Source: Ustilaginoidea virens
Lineage: Eukaryota; Ascomycota; Sordariomycetes; Hypocreales; Clavicipitaceae
Assembly (NCBI RefSeq): GCF_000687475.1
Contig: NC_057322.1
Coordinates: forward strand, 1,984,001-2,048,000
Reading direction: 5' to 3'
DNA length: 64,000 nucleotides
In this document: positions 21,921 through 31,917 of the stretch, in pieces
How the letters are laid out: each line of letters opens with the position of its first letter
Numbering within the stretch: the first letter of the stretch is position 1
Notes under the pieces: generated by a model
What the model saw: the letters and a program-made list of their open reading frames with translations, nothing else
Databases searched by the model: none
What the model was told of the DNA's origin: nothing
Made by a program: the position numbers and the translations under genes

Positions 21921-24299
21921 TCATCGCGGCCCGTTGCATGCCACCATCGCGGTACCGTACAGCGATGCCGGATCCAGGAACAACATACTGGCATTAAGAA
22001 TATCCTCCTCAAACCCCCTCCTAGCTCGACGTGAATTACGAGACAATGTCGCCACACTCTTGCCTACTCTCTCCTCAGGCCTTCGGCTGCGTCTATTTGG
22101 CACTATTTGACCCAGGGGGGGTCTTAGTGGCTCGACAAGCGATGCCCTCTCAAAATCGATCATCATGACCCTTTGAACCTCCCGATTGAATAGCATGTTA
22201 GGAAGCATAACGTCTCTGTGGATCACTCCTTCTTGATGCATGGCGCGTAATGAGGCGATGGCCATGCTCTCGGGATCCTTTCCTATGGTGCCAGTCTTCA
22301 TCGCATCGGCGAGACTGTCTCCTCCCCAGGACAAGAACATCATGTGTACCACGTAGACTCGGTGGAAGTAGTAGTAGGTCTTGCCCATGGTTCGGAGGTC
22401 TATAGCGCCTAGAAACACAGGCACAACGCAACCTTGAATTGGTTTCAGACGGTCATACACCGCAGCCTCATGAGTGAGATCGCTGATAAAAGCCCGTACT
22501 GTGCCCTTGCTGAGGAACGTGTAGCCGTAGGCTAGTAGTGTAACCTTGAAAAGGACACCACGCGAGCCCTCTTGATTCAACCGCGAAACTCCATCGTCCA
22601 ACGATCGCTCTAGCTGTTTCCACAGAAGCTTGAGCCATTGTTTGTGACTGACGGGATGACGTGCATGCGTGGGAGTGCCCTTGCAGTGAAGAGCCACGTT
22701 CGGGCACTTTAGATCGAGGATATCTCCCCGCACTAGTCCGAGAAGGCACTTTTGCGTACAATACTGGCGGCCTTGTCCATGATTATCTCCACGAGGCCGT
22801 TGTGCCAGCCGTTGGCTTCGTCGAGTTCCTTGTCCCGTGGTCCGGCTCGCTGGTGTGGGAGTATCCGGCGGCCTAGCTGATTCGTCATCGGATGGCTCTC
22901 GCCTATCGTCCCTTCTCATTAATCTGTCGTCGGTCTGCTGCTCAGCAGCCCGGCATCTTCTTTGGCGCGTGAGGTAGGGCGATCGGTCGAATTCGTGATA
23001 GGTGATTGGTTGGTAATCGGGTGAGTGATCCGATGATGCTGATCGTTCGCTTTCTGGTATCGTACGCACCGTTGTCTCGAAATCATCAGCCCACGTTTTC
23101 AAGTCAGCCATTGCTCTTTTTCGCTCCTCCTGCCCATGTTCACGTTGCTCTTCGGGTGAACCAAGTGCCATGAGCGTGAAGGCGAGATATTGACCGACAG
23201 CCGTGCAGATGTGAAAATTATCTGGGTGAGCTGACACTTCGTATTTGGGCTCTGATAGATGGTAGTGGAGAGTTCCAGGCTCCTTCCAGTCAATTTTTAG
23301 AAAGACGGTAGCCTCGCCGGTAGTCAGGTTACCATATTCAAGGCCACTCTCAATCATGTAATGATATGTCTGCGTGATAGCAGACGCAGTCAGCCTCTCT
23401 GCAGTGCATCGAAATTTCGCGTCCGGGTCCACAGATGTCGGAATGGTCTTTCGATTTACTACTTCTTTGTAAATATTCATAGGGCGAAGACCAACACGAA
23501 GATGCTGGACGGTCAACTTGCAGGGCGACTTGTACTCGGAAACGTATACCAAGGTGCTTTTTACAGAAGGTCCGTCGTAAGACCGAGTGACACAGATTTG
23601 GTCTGGCCGCAGCTGGTTGAGATCTAGCCCATGGTCTGGCGTCCGCGGCGTCGCTGGAGTCTCTCTCTCAACCACTTCTTCGGCAGTGTCGCTGAGGGCA
23701 TGGGGGTGATTCTCAAATACAACGCCATCACCGATCTCAAAAACTGCTCTAACCTCTTCAACCTCTCGGAGTTTTTGTATGATGACCCTAACCGGATCCT
23801 CCACGCTGTTGTGGAAAAAGTACTCGAGTCCCTTCTCGTCCGCTACCCGCCGCTGGAAGACTCGATCACCTAAGCCGGTCAAGAAAACTCGGTTCTCGAA
23901 GACGCGGCTCTCGATTGGGAACGTGGCGTTGAGTGCACCAAAAGTGAGCCTTTGTTGATGTATAAAGTCTGTCCAAGGCTGCAAGTTTTCGGGACACCAT
24001 TTATTTCGCGGACTGGTGATGGGGCCCATAGAGGACAGTTTCGGATTTGTTTCGATGGTGAGCTTGGAAAAGACATGGGTGTGGCAGGCGGTAAGGTATT
24101 CTTCAAGTGTCGTGGGACGTATCTTTTCCTCTGATGCATCGGCACGCTCCTCAGCGCGTCGTTGGTTTTCCTCAGCGCGTCGTTGGTTTTCCTCGGCGCG
24201 TTGTCGCTCCTCCTGCCGTTCTCTCTCTAGATTGTTGGCGCGCTGAATAGCCTCTTGAAGAAGTCGCTCCAGCTCCCCAACGCTCTTTCGGTCGGCCAT
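21921..24299 (-). CDS. PD-(D/E)XK nuclease-like plus protein kinase-like protein, 792 aa
   Basis: Single exon. Residues about 5-65 form a charged coiled coil with RAEENQR repeats. A middle domain has RPDQICV (about 231) followed about 25 residues later by VSEYKSP (about 255), the PD...ExK spacing of restriction-endonuclease-fold nucleases, then LRVGLRPMNIYKEVVNR. A basic, disordered linker with many Arg follows. The C-terminal domain resembles an atypical kinase: GSRGVLFKVTLLAYGYTFLS, SLRAMHQEGVIHRDVMLPN (HRD near 694) and MMIDFERA (DFE in place of DFG, near 713). This nuclease-kinase pairing is known from expanded fungal families and from Crinkler-type effectors; placing the N-terminal half in the nuclease fold is my motif-based inference. 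No Crinkler header or P-loop NTPase domain is seen. Frame intact. Catalytic activity and targets unknown. Confidence 0.7.
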   Translation of the reverse strand: MADRKSVGELERLLQEAIQRANNLERERQEERQRAEENQRRAEENQRRAEERADASEEKIRPTTLEEYLTACHTHVFSKLTIETNPKLSSMGPITSPRNKWCPENLQPWTDFIHQQRLTFGALNATFPIESRVFENRVFLTGLGDRVFQRRVADEKGLEYFFHNSVEDPVRVIIQKLREVEEVRAVFEIGDGVVFENHPHALSDTAEEVVERETPATPRTPDHGLDLNQLRPDQICVTRSYDGPSVKSTLVYVSEYKSPCKLTVQHLRVGLRPMNIYKEVVNRKTIPTSVDPDAKFRCTAERLTASAITQTYHYMIESGLEYGNLTTGEATVFLKIDWKEPGTLHYHLSEPKYEVSAHPDNFHICTAVGQYLAFTLMALGSPEEQREHGQEERKRAMADLKTWADDFETTVRTIPESERSASSDHSPDYQPITYHEFDRSPYLTRQRRCRAAEQQTDDRLMRRDDRREPSDDESARPPDTPTPASRTTGQGTRRSQRLAQRPRGDNHGQGRQYCTQKCLLGLVRGDILDLKCPNVALHCKGTPTHARHPVSHKQWLKLLWKQLERSLDDGVSRLNQEGSRGVLFKVTLLAYGYTFLSKGTVRAFISDLTHEAAVYDRLKPIQGCVVPVFLGAIDLRTMGKTYYYFHRVYVVHMMFLSWGGDSLADAMKTGTIGKDPESMAIASLRAMHQEGVIHRDVMLPNMLFNREVQRVMMIDFERASLVEPLRPPLGQIVPNRRSRRPEERVGKSVATLSRNSRRARRGFEEDILNASMLFLDPASLYGTAMVACNGPR

Positions 24300-24692
24300 C
24301 GGATATTTGCTGCGTGTGTTTGACGTAAACAGTTTGGTTTCGTGCTAAACCTTGAAGTTGTTGGTTCCGATGGATCGTACAGAGTAGGGTACGTACGCGA
24401 GGAGCGCGTAAAAGTCCGTATGTAACTTCATGAAAAATTAGCAAAATGCCAATGTACTAACGCTCACTATCAAGCAGTTGCATACGTCAAATAATAGGGA
24501 TAAAGTAAGTCTTGGTATGATCGAGGGAGGTCTATGTGTGGTGCGAGGTACTGAACGATAAACAATAGAACAAATATACTGAGGAACTAGACGTTGGCTG
24601 AGTTAGATCATACTATAGGATAAATATCTTTGAGGAAATATATGTGTCGTACGAGGTACTGCACAATAAAAGGAAGGAGGTAGGTAAGAACA
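24300..24692. promoter_or_regulatory. Upstream region of nuclease-kinase gene
   Basis: AT-rich 390 bp directly upstream of the start at 24299. Two related words, GTGCGAGGTACTGAACGATA (about 24540) and GTACGAGGTACTGCACAATA (about 24649), lie about 109 bp apart, suggesting an older, diverged duplication next to the perfect one at 24693. No defined promoter element can be assigned. Confidence 0.35.
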
Positions 24693-25114
24693 GGTATATT
24701 GACGGATAGCACTAAGATGGAAGGAAAAGGGGAAAGGTGAGGGTAACTGTCAGGAAGCACGCAGAAGATACGGCTATTTATAGTGGGAATAGGGGTAGCC
24801 CTCAGGGGCCTCTGTTACAGTGGCCGCCGATATCCCCGGCAACAGTAACGATAATGATGAATTGAATTGCCCCATTTCAATATGGGCTAACCACAACGCG
24901 CCGGGTATATTGACGGATAGCACTAAGATGGAAGGAAAAGGGGAAAGGTGAGGGTAACTGTCAGGAAGCACGCAGAAGATACGGCTATTTATAGTGGGAA
25001 TAGGGGTAGCCCTCAGGGGCCTCTGTTACAGTGGCCGCCGATATCCCCGGCAACAGTAACGATAATGATGAATTGAATTGCCCCATTTCAATATGGGCTA
25101 ACCACAACGCGCCG
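24693..25114. repeat. Perfect 211-bp tandem duplication
   Basis: Bases 24693-24903 and 24904-25114 appear identical over the full 211 bp when read side by side; both start GGTATATTGACGGATAGCAC and end CTAACCACAACGCGCCG. The unit contains TGTTACAGTGGCCGCC and GGCAACAGTAACG, which give a short GTTAC/GTAAC inverted pairing. No coding content is seen. Lack of divergence means a recent duplication or an assembly artefact. No C-to-T mutations distinguish the copies, so repeat-induced point mutation has not acted on them. Confidence 0.9.
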
Positions 25115-26748
25115 CGTAGTGGGGCACATCAGCTAAACAACCACTCAAAAAGCAGCCATTCCGATACTATGTAGCATTTTCCATCTTCATAACAGAAATA
25201 TCTGGATTGCAACATGGGAAAGGAAATAGCATACCAAGTGAAAGTGGCAATTAGCATTTTAATACCTCAGGTATTAAAAGTCCTTCGTCGCCCGCATCCC
25301 TGCTCCCGATCTTGATGTCTGGTGTCTCTGCCGTCTAACGCACGACCCCAGCCTCTGGGTTGACTTCTCCCTGATTGGAAGCAGCAACAGCCCATTGCCC
25401 TCCAAGAGCTCAACCAGACCGCTCGGCTTGTCCGTCACTGACGACTATTTCATCGCGCGCCACCAGCAGCTTCCGATAGCTTCCTAGGCGATGTATTTGA
25501 GTCCACAGGGAGGGTGATTGGACAGCCGGCATCAACGCCTGCCAGACTAACCGGCTGGATCGCACATGCTGGCCTCTTTCCTTCCCTTTCCAAGGCCTTC
25601 CCTGCGCCTCCGACTTGCGCGACCCGAGGCCCCGGGCTCCGGGCTTGCCTATTCGCTCATGGAGAAGGAATTCAAAGCTATCACTCTATATTTCTAGTTC
25701 TCTCTTCTTTCCGATATCCATTTGTTTTTGGTCAGCTCCGTCTGCGAACAAATGCGTGTCTCAAGGCGAGAGGTACTCCGTAGACAGCCCTGTTTGCAAG
25801 GTACTCCGCACTGCAAGGTAGCTCGTCGTCACATAACAATGCACCACCGAGTTTGCCGCTGCGACTAGATACCGCACCAAGACTGATGGGTATTTCACCC
25901 CGACTGGATGGGCAGCATGAACACACAATCCGTGATGGTTCGATAAAATTCTCTGATTTATGGCTGCACATCATGGCCTTTCAACGCACTCTCTCAAGAA
26001 TAAGTCACTTGTTCGTATTCAGCTTTCCTCTCAAAGGTCCATGATACATGCTCCACTGGACGGGACGGGTAGCCAGAGCTCAGTTCGTTTCGTTCCACCT
26101 GCCTGGAGATGTTGTCATAACTGCAGGCGGGGTAGGTTAGGTACCCGTACCCAGCCTAACTTAGGCACAGAGTGAGTCTGTCTGGTCCTGCCTGGTAGCG
26201 CTGCCATTGACATCTCACAACATGAACATTAAGAGGTACATGACCTGTTACAACATCCCCAGAAGGCGGTAAGCCAACAGGCAGAGGCAGGTACAACTTG
26301 CTGCCAGGCTCTTGCAACTTTGAAAGCAAGCATTGACCAGTGCTGGACCCAGATACACCGCGACTCGCATATCCCCATGTTCCTTCGAAACACTGCCCAT
26401 ACATGCCGAATGCCTGTCTCACTCGACGGTGCATCGCACAACCATAGAGTGGCGTCTCAATGATCTCATAAGCGCTGTTACGCCATACTTTAGTGTCGAT
26501 CATCACACATATACTTTACCAAGAAGCCGCAGAGTTGGGTACCAGAGCCAGCACCGCCGCCAGATACCACCGAGCGAGCACGCAACCAGCCCCCCCCCCC
26601 CCCCCCCCGGGGGAAATCCATGTCGAGATTCCCCAACGGGCAACAGATATATAGAAAGCTGTTTTTCCACCTTGTCAAGTCAATTCCGTGCTCCGCTTTC
26701 AGCCGTTGAAGTACAACCAGCATTTGGCGTCAAGCTCGGACTGTCATT
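25115..26748. other. Intergenic with palindrome and C19 tract
   Basis: 1.6 kb with no recognised gene. A 23-bp palindrome TTTTAATACCTCAGGTATTAAAA (given here as arms TTTTAATACCT and AGGTATTAAAA around one C) lies at 25257-25279; its core CCTCAGG could suit a zinc-cluster factor. A C19 run followed by G5 lies at 26590-26613, about 140 bp upstream of the acetyltransferase start. Other frames (for example 26333-26953 plus) run into the acetyltransferase in a different frame and are discarded. Confidence 0.45.
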
Positions 26749-27564
26749 ATGGGCACCCCGTTTATATCTATCCTCGAACCTAGTAAACTGGACAGTTTTG
26801 AGAGAGGCAAGCCGCATGACCAGCAGTCCGCGAATGTTCCCAAAGTCTTTATCGATGCCATGGAGGTGCGTGAGAGCGTCTTCGTCGAGGAACAAAAGGC
26901 TCCCTTGGAGAATGAGCTCGACAGTGACGATTCTCGGTCATGTCACTGGGTAGTATATGCCAGTGTCAACAAGACGGAAGAGACAGAAGTGCGTGACCAA
27001 GACGGAAATGTCATTCAACCGAGGAAAAGTTCCACCCGGACAACTCCTATTGGCACCATCCGCCTTGTTCCCTTCCCGCACGAACCTCACCCGAGAATAG
27101 GAGCTCAATACTGGAAGGGCCAGTTGACCCATGGCAAGGAACGCCAATCCCCGAACATCAAGTCCCTTCCTATAACGGCAGCCACGGATCGGCCTACGAC
27201 TTTCCATGACGGAAAAGAGCCATATGTGAAGCTGGGCCGACTTGCCGTGGTCAAGGAGTATCGCGGCAACGGTTTATCAGGACTTTTAGTCCAGACCGCC
27301 CTGTCCTGGTTGAGATCCGACCCGTCCTTTTTCGACCCCAGTATCACCGAGATGGGCCTGGAGCAGATGGGTGCGTCGAACGAGGCAGACATACCCAAGT
27401 GGGGTGGTCTTGTCTGTGTTCACGCCCATGAGGAGGCAGTGGAAATGTGGGCGAGATGGGGCTTCCAAGTAGATGACGGCATGGGCAAGTGGTGGGAACA
27501 AGGTATTCCTCATGTTGGCATGTTCAAGAGGTTGGACATTGGGCCTAGGAAAGTCCGCATCTAG
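26749..27564 (+). CDS. GNAT-family N-acetyltransferase, 271 aa
   Basis: Single exon. The N-terminal part has VRESVFVEEQKAPLENELD, the first helices of GNAT enzymes of the YjcF/glucosamine-6-phosphate-acetyltransferase-like group. The core motif A is LGRLAVVKEYRGNGLSGLLV, holding the R/Q-x-x-G-x-G/A acetyl-CoA pyrophosphate-binding loop (RGNGLS). The C-terminal strand-helix region HAHEEAVEMWARWGFQVDD matches motif B, where the substrate-facing tip often carries an aromatic residue. An insert of about 60 residues between the first helices and motif A (IQPRKSSTRTTPIGTIRLVP region) is usual for fungal members. The substrate cannot be predicted. The start ATG follows a 5' region with TATATAG about 90 bp upstream (26647). 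Ends cleanly at TAG 27562-27564. Confidence 0.85.
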   Translation: MGTPFISILEPSKLDSFERGKPHDQQSANVPKVFIDAMEVRESVFVEEQKAPLENELDSDDSRSCHWVVYASVNKTEETEVRDQDGNVIQPRKSSTRTTPIGTIRLVPFPHEPHPRIGAQYWKGQLTHGKERQSPNIKSLPITAATDRPTTFHDGKEPYVKLGRLAVVKEYRGNGLSGLLVQTALSWLRSDPSFFDPSITEMGLEQMGASNEADIPKWGGLVCVHAHEEAVEMWARWGFQVDDGMGKWWEQGIPHVGMFKRLDIGPRKVRI

Positions 27565-28022
27565 GTAGGCATTTCCAAGTTGTCACCCCAGGTTTTGCCG
27601 ATGACATCCTGACGACTGATAATGTGCAGATCCATCTTGGACAAATTCCTCACCAGAATTACAAGGAGGATTGAGACGTTTTGGCAGGACAGTTTGTGTT
27701 GTTCTCACGCCGCAACGTTTCTCCCCCTCAAAATAGCCCCAAGACTTGCGGCATCTATTATGACAAGACAGCGCTCACGTCAAGATTGAACCCAAGAGGC
27801 TCACTTTCTAAATAGTACAAGTGCGAAAAAGCGTTCATTCATTGATGCTCTTGCTGAGCCAACTTTTTATTGACACTCTAGAGCCGTTTGTGAGAAATCC
27901 GCAGCGTTCCCATACCTGAACGCACAAATGCAATTCTGAAAGATGCCAGAACCACGCCAAAGCCGCCGCAGACCCTTCCTTTCCCAGCCAAAATGTATCC
28001 CCGCAGTAAACAAACAATGCAT
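27565..28022. other. Convergent 3' flanks
   Basis: 458 bp between the convergent acetyltransferase and rps5 genes, presumably two 3' UTRs. Nothing else recognised. Confidence 0.5.
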
Positions 28023-28989
28023 TTATCGGTTGCTCTTGGCGACACGCTCCAACTCGTCCTTCTTCTTGATAGCATAAGAGTTGCTGCTGCCCTTCGCGGC
28101 ATTGATCAACTCTTCGGCCAGACACTCGGCAATGGACTTGACGTTGCGGAAAGCAGCCTCGCGGGCACCGGTGGTAAGCAGGGCAATGGCCTGGTTGACA
28201 CGGCGAAGAGGCGAGACATCGACGGCTTGTCGTCGAACGGTACCGGCAGAGCCGATTCGGGTAGAGTCTTCACGGGGACCGCAGTTGACAATAGCATCAA
28301 CAGCGACCTGAATAGGGTTCTGGTCGGTCATCAGGTGGATCTGGAGCAGTGTTAGTCAGCTTCCTTTCCCTCCTGTCGACGCCCATGCTCTCCTCCTCCT
28401 CCTTGCATTCCTCAATTCGCAATACCACGCGGCGTATGAAGGAAGTTGTCCCAAGCCAGTTCCTCGGGGCAAAGTTCGAATGGTGGGAGGGCAGGTCAAC
28501 GTACAATCTCGAAAGCGTGGGCGACAATGCGGACGGCCATCAGCTTCTTGCCGTTGTTGCGGCCGTGCATCATGAGGGAGTTGGTCAATCGCTCAATAAT
28601 AGGGCAGTTGGCCTTGCGGAACCGCTTGACGGCATATCGGCCAGCGGAGTGGGTGACGTAGACTGGGTTTCTCAGAGAAATGTAGTCGCTGTTCGTTTTG
28701 ACCAAGAGTCCAATTAGCACGAGGTCGACGTTGCATCCTCGACAAATCCACCATTCTACAGCCGGCGCAAGGAGGGATGGAGAAAGAGAGAGAAAGAGAG
28801 AGAAAGAGGGAGCAGTAGGATGGTTGCATGTTGGCTGATCGTAACGTACGTCAAAGAGATGTCGCGGACCTCGACATCGTAGTCCCACTTGTTGAATAAC
28901 TTTATGTTGCCGACCTCCTTGACAACGTCCTTGGGAAGGACGTCTGAGAGGACAGTGTTCTCGACCTCGATATCGCCACCGTCAGACAT
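28023..28989 (-). CDS. rps5: 40S ribosomal protein S5 (uS7), 213 aa
   Basis: Exons 28850-28989, 28505-28688 and 28023-28340; introns 28689-28849 and 28341-28504 with GTACGT donors and CAG acceptors. The protein starts [11 protein letters not shown]. It contains the conserved [20 protein letters not shown] and [20 protein letters not shown] blocks, ends [16 protein letters not shown], and all junctions restore the uS7 sequence in phase. It is an essential small-subunit protein at the mRNA exit/E-site head region. The first intron holds a polypurine GAGAGAAA repeat (about 28780-28810). It shares a 354-bp divergent promoter with rps25, which would favour co-expression. Length is normal for the family. 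Confidence 0.97.
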
Positions 28990-29343
28990 TTTGGCTGCTG
29001 CAGTCGAAATAAGTCCGGTTCTGGTGAGCGAGCTGCGGGTTAGTTTGGCAGGTTGGCGAGATGGGGTTGCTCGGGAGGTTTGAAGGATTGGCTCGATTCG
29101 ACCTACAGTCGTAGGGTTGGGAAATTTCGGTGGTGGGTGGGTCTGGCGAATCAGGTGTCGCGAAAAGTTCGGTACCACTCCCCTCGCACTCTTTGCGTTA
29201 GGGCAAGCCTGCCCTGGACGAAACTCCAACCCAGCCGCCAAACGGACATTGGCGGTGGGAATGTCTTTGGCCTCAAGTCTAACCAGCCGGTGAAAAATCC
29301 CCGTTCCTTCACACTCCCGCCAACGACAAGCACATCAGAACAA
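28990..29343. promoter_or_regulatory. Bidirectional promoter of rps5 and rps25
   Basis: 354 bp between the two start codons. It contains TAGGGTT (about 29112) and GTTAGGG (about 29201), which resemble the telomere-repeat-like boxes found at ribosomal protein promoters in several ascomycetes, and short CT-rich stretches near both starts. The role of these boxes here is inferred from sequence only. Confidence 0.5.
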
Positions 29344-29883
29344 AATGGTACGCCAACCACAACTCCTTCCTCCCAATGCGCGCTCGGACTTTTTCGAAAT
29401 CCTTGAGTTGATGCAAGTTGCCGCAAGGCGACGAGACGGACGTTGATGCTGTTATTCCGATGAACGCCTGCTGACCCGAGGGTTTCCTCCCTCGTCGAAT
29501 AGGCGCCTGCTGCTGGAGCTAAGAAGCAAAAGAAGAAGTGGTCCAAGGGCAAGGTCAAGGACAAGGCCCAGCACACCGTTCTCCTCGACAAGGCCACCTC
29601 TGAGAAGCTCTACAAGGACGTCCAGTCCTACCGTCTGGTTACCGTCGCTGTTCTCGTCGACAGAATGAAAGTCAACGGCTCTCTGGCCCGACAGTGCCTC
29701 CGCGACCTGGAAGAGAAGGGTCTCATCAAGCCAGTCGTTACCCACAGCAAAATGAAGATTTACAGTACGTCTCCCCGCGCCTGCGTACAAAACGATCAAG
29801 GAGCATGGCGGGGTTGAGCAAACGAGAGGACACTGTGCTAACGCTTCTTGTGTCTTTTAGCCCGTGCCATTGGTGATGCCTAA
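29344..29883 (+). CDS. rps25: 40S ribosomal protein S25 (eS25), 95 aa
   Basis: Exons 29344-29346, 29503-29764 and 29861-29883. Exon 1 is only the ATG, cut at ATG|GTACGC. The 156-bp intron ends in AATAG, and exon 2 begins GCGCCTGCTGCTGGAGC, giving MAPAAGAKKQKKKWSKGKVK. The second intron (GTACGT..TTTTAG) leads to the last codons TRAIGDA. The middle contains TVLLDKATSEKLYKDVQSYR and LVDRMKVNGSLARQCLRDLE, diagnostic for eS25. The protein sits on the 40S head and is involved in viral IRES and some non-canonical initiation in other eukaryotes. Length is normal. A start codon isolated in its own exon is unusual but phase and family sequence leave little doubt. Confidence 0.95.
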
Positions 29884-31917
29884 ATCAGCCGAAAGGAGCA
29901 AAGTTGTGTGTTCGGAGTAACGGTGTCTGAGTGGCCTGCACCATCATCGCAGCCACCATTAGAGCAGATGGAATTTTTTTTTTTTACATGGGCAGACAAA
30001 AAGCCTGGTTGGGACGAATTCATGCTCGGTATTATATCATACCTAGGGACCGGAATCGCACTTTAGCATACGACAATGGAATGAAAGATGTTCACAGTAC
30101 CTCGCGTCTTGCTATGATGCGCATGTGGTGATGGACATGTGTTTTGAATGCCGCCGGAAGACAGACCGAAACCGACATGGCGTGTGAGTCGTCATGATCT
30201 CTTATGGCTTCTGTAGCTCTACTTGCGGTCTTTCTTGATCTGCTTCTTGAATACTGCAAGGGAAGGATTTGTGAATTGCAGGTAAAAAGCTACGACTCGG
30301 TGTCCAACTGTCATGGTGACATCCTAGACTGCGGTTGGATCTTCTGAACGGGAGTCCAGAATCCCTGTCGACATATTGTACTACATTCTATAACTCGTCC
30401 TGTGAGAAGACACGAATTTAGGCACGGCTGTCTCTTGTCCTGTCGTTGACTGTCTCGTCAATACTTTACCATGAAATGGCCCTCTGTGAGGCTTATGCTG
30501 GCTTGCCGAATCGCATGATTCAAAGAGAAATCAAGCCGTGCAGAGCCTGACTCTGGCTAGATCATGGGACACCCGATTGAGGATTGCAATTTCGCATGAA
30601 CATTTACTCTGTAATCGCGGGGTGAAGGCGCCAGTTCGCGACGTCTTTAAAGTGCATCAACCGTTTCATGAAGCCGGGTCAATCCTATGTATGGGGTAAT
30701 CTACCTAGGTGCCTGTTATCTGACAGCGACATAGTTCCCTTCCACTTCCACTCCGTGTTCTATACCGCTCAATTACAAAACTACGGAGCATCTGGACTCA
30801 TTTTTCATTTTTCATTTGTGCTTCTAAAATTAAACCAAACGAAGACGGTCATGGGGCTCTCAAGTTGGAAAACCAAAGTGCAGGAGTTTAGGGCGACGGC
30901 CTATACCCTCCGACTCTGTACTACAGTACCTTGGGTACCTGTACCTAACTTACCTCGGTCTTGCTGCTTGCCTTCCGGAACATTGCGGGTACAAGCATCT
31001 GTTGTGTGCTTGGCTCATTCTGAATTGCTTGCACTCCGTAGGTACGGGTACTGTTTATCTGCCTTCTTCATCATGGCTATCCTAACCTGCATTTTGCATG
31101 CTTGACAAAAACAGACTGGGACGCTGAGAAATTGCAAAGCGGAATGACAGGGCTGGGAACCGAAATGACTAGGTAGGTACCTAGGTCTTCCTCTCCTGAA
31201 TCCTGGAAATTCCGCACGGAGGGAGGGAAAAGCCTCGGGCTTGGGAAAACACCTCAGGAGCCGCGCTGCCAAGTGCCCACGCTAGACAGGTGCTTGCCCC
31301 TGGAGGCTGGGAGACTAGGAGGCTGGGATCTGCTGGGACATATGGGGAATTGAGGCCAGGTATGCTGAAGACGGCAAAATTCTCGGGGGGAACCGGTATC
31401 TCTCGCTTGACCAGACGAATTGCGCTTTGTCACCCCTTGTACCTGATGCAGTGGATGGACGGATGCACAGCGACCGCGCTCCACAGTGGATAACGAACGG
31501 TACAATGATGCTGCCATCCGACTACAGGTTCTGGGACCTCGGAGCGGTTCGTCCTTCAGGCCTGAGGCTGCCAGTTGCCATGGGGAGGAAAAAAACATTG
31601 AAGCGTTGCGGTCACTGAAGGCAAGGGGCGCGGTACTTTGAAAGGTGCGGAAACCCCGGCCACGCCAGGGGTACCAGCCTGGGTACCTGAGGATACAACG
31701 ACTGGCTCTAGCGCCGTCCGGGTAGATTCGCTCAAAACCAAGGCCCCCAAGGCTTTTGCCGCAAGTTTTTTTTTCTCCCCCCGAAACCCGTCCACCAGCC
31801 GGTGCAGAATTTATTTCGCTCGACTGCCCTGACCCTTTTCTTCCCTCCTCCCTTCTTCTTCCCATCCATCTCCCCTCAGTCCTTTGTCTTGTTTTCAGTC
31901 AAGGAACATCCATCAAA
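29884..31917. other. Intergenic upstream of ADP/ATP carrier
   Basis: 2 kb with no recognised gene. Several short GGTACCTAGGTAGG-type palindromic words occur (30700-30715, 30925-30960, 31173-31185, 31670-31690). The frames on both strands near 30668-31105 and 31254-31865 have no protein signature. The last 100 bp is pyrimidine-rich and includes TTGTTTTCAG at 31889-31898, which may end a 5'-UTR intron of the carrier gene. Confidence 0.45.

Noticed and set aside
29151..29799. Minus-strand frames over rps25
   Set aside because: Antisense to the ribosomal protein gene, no family signature.
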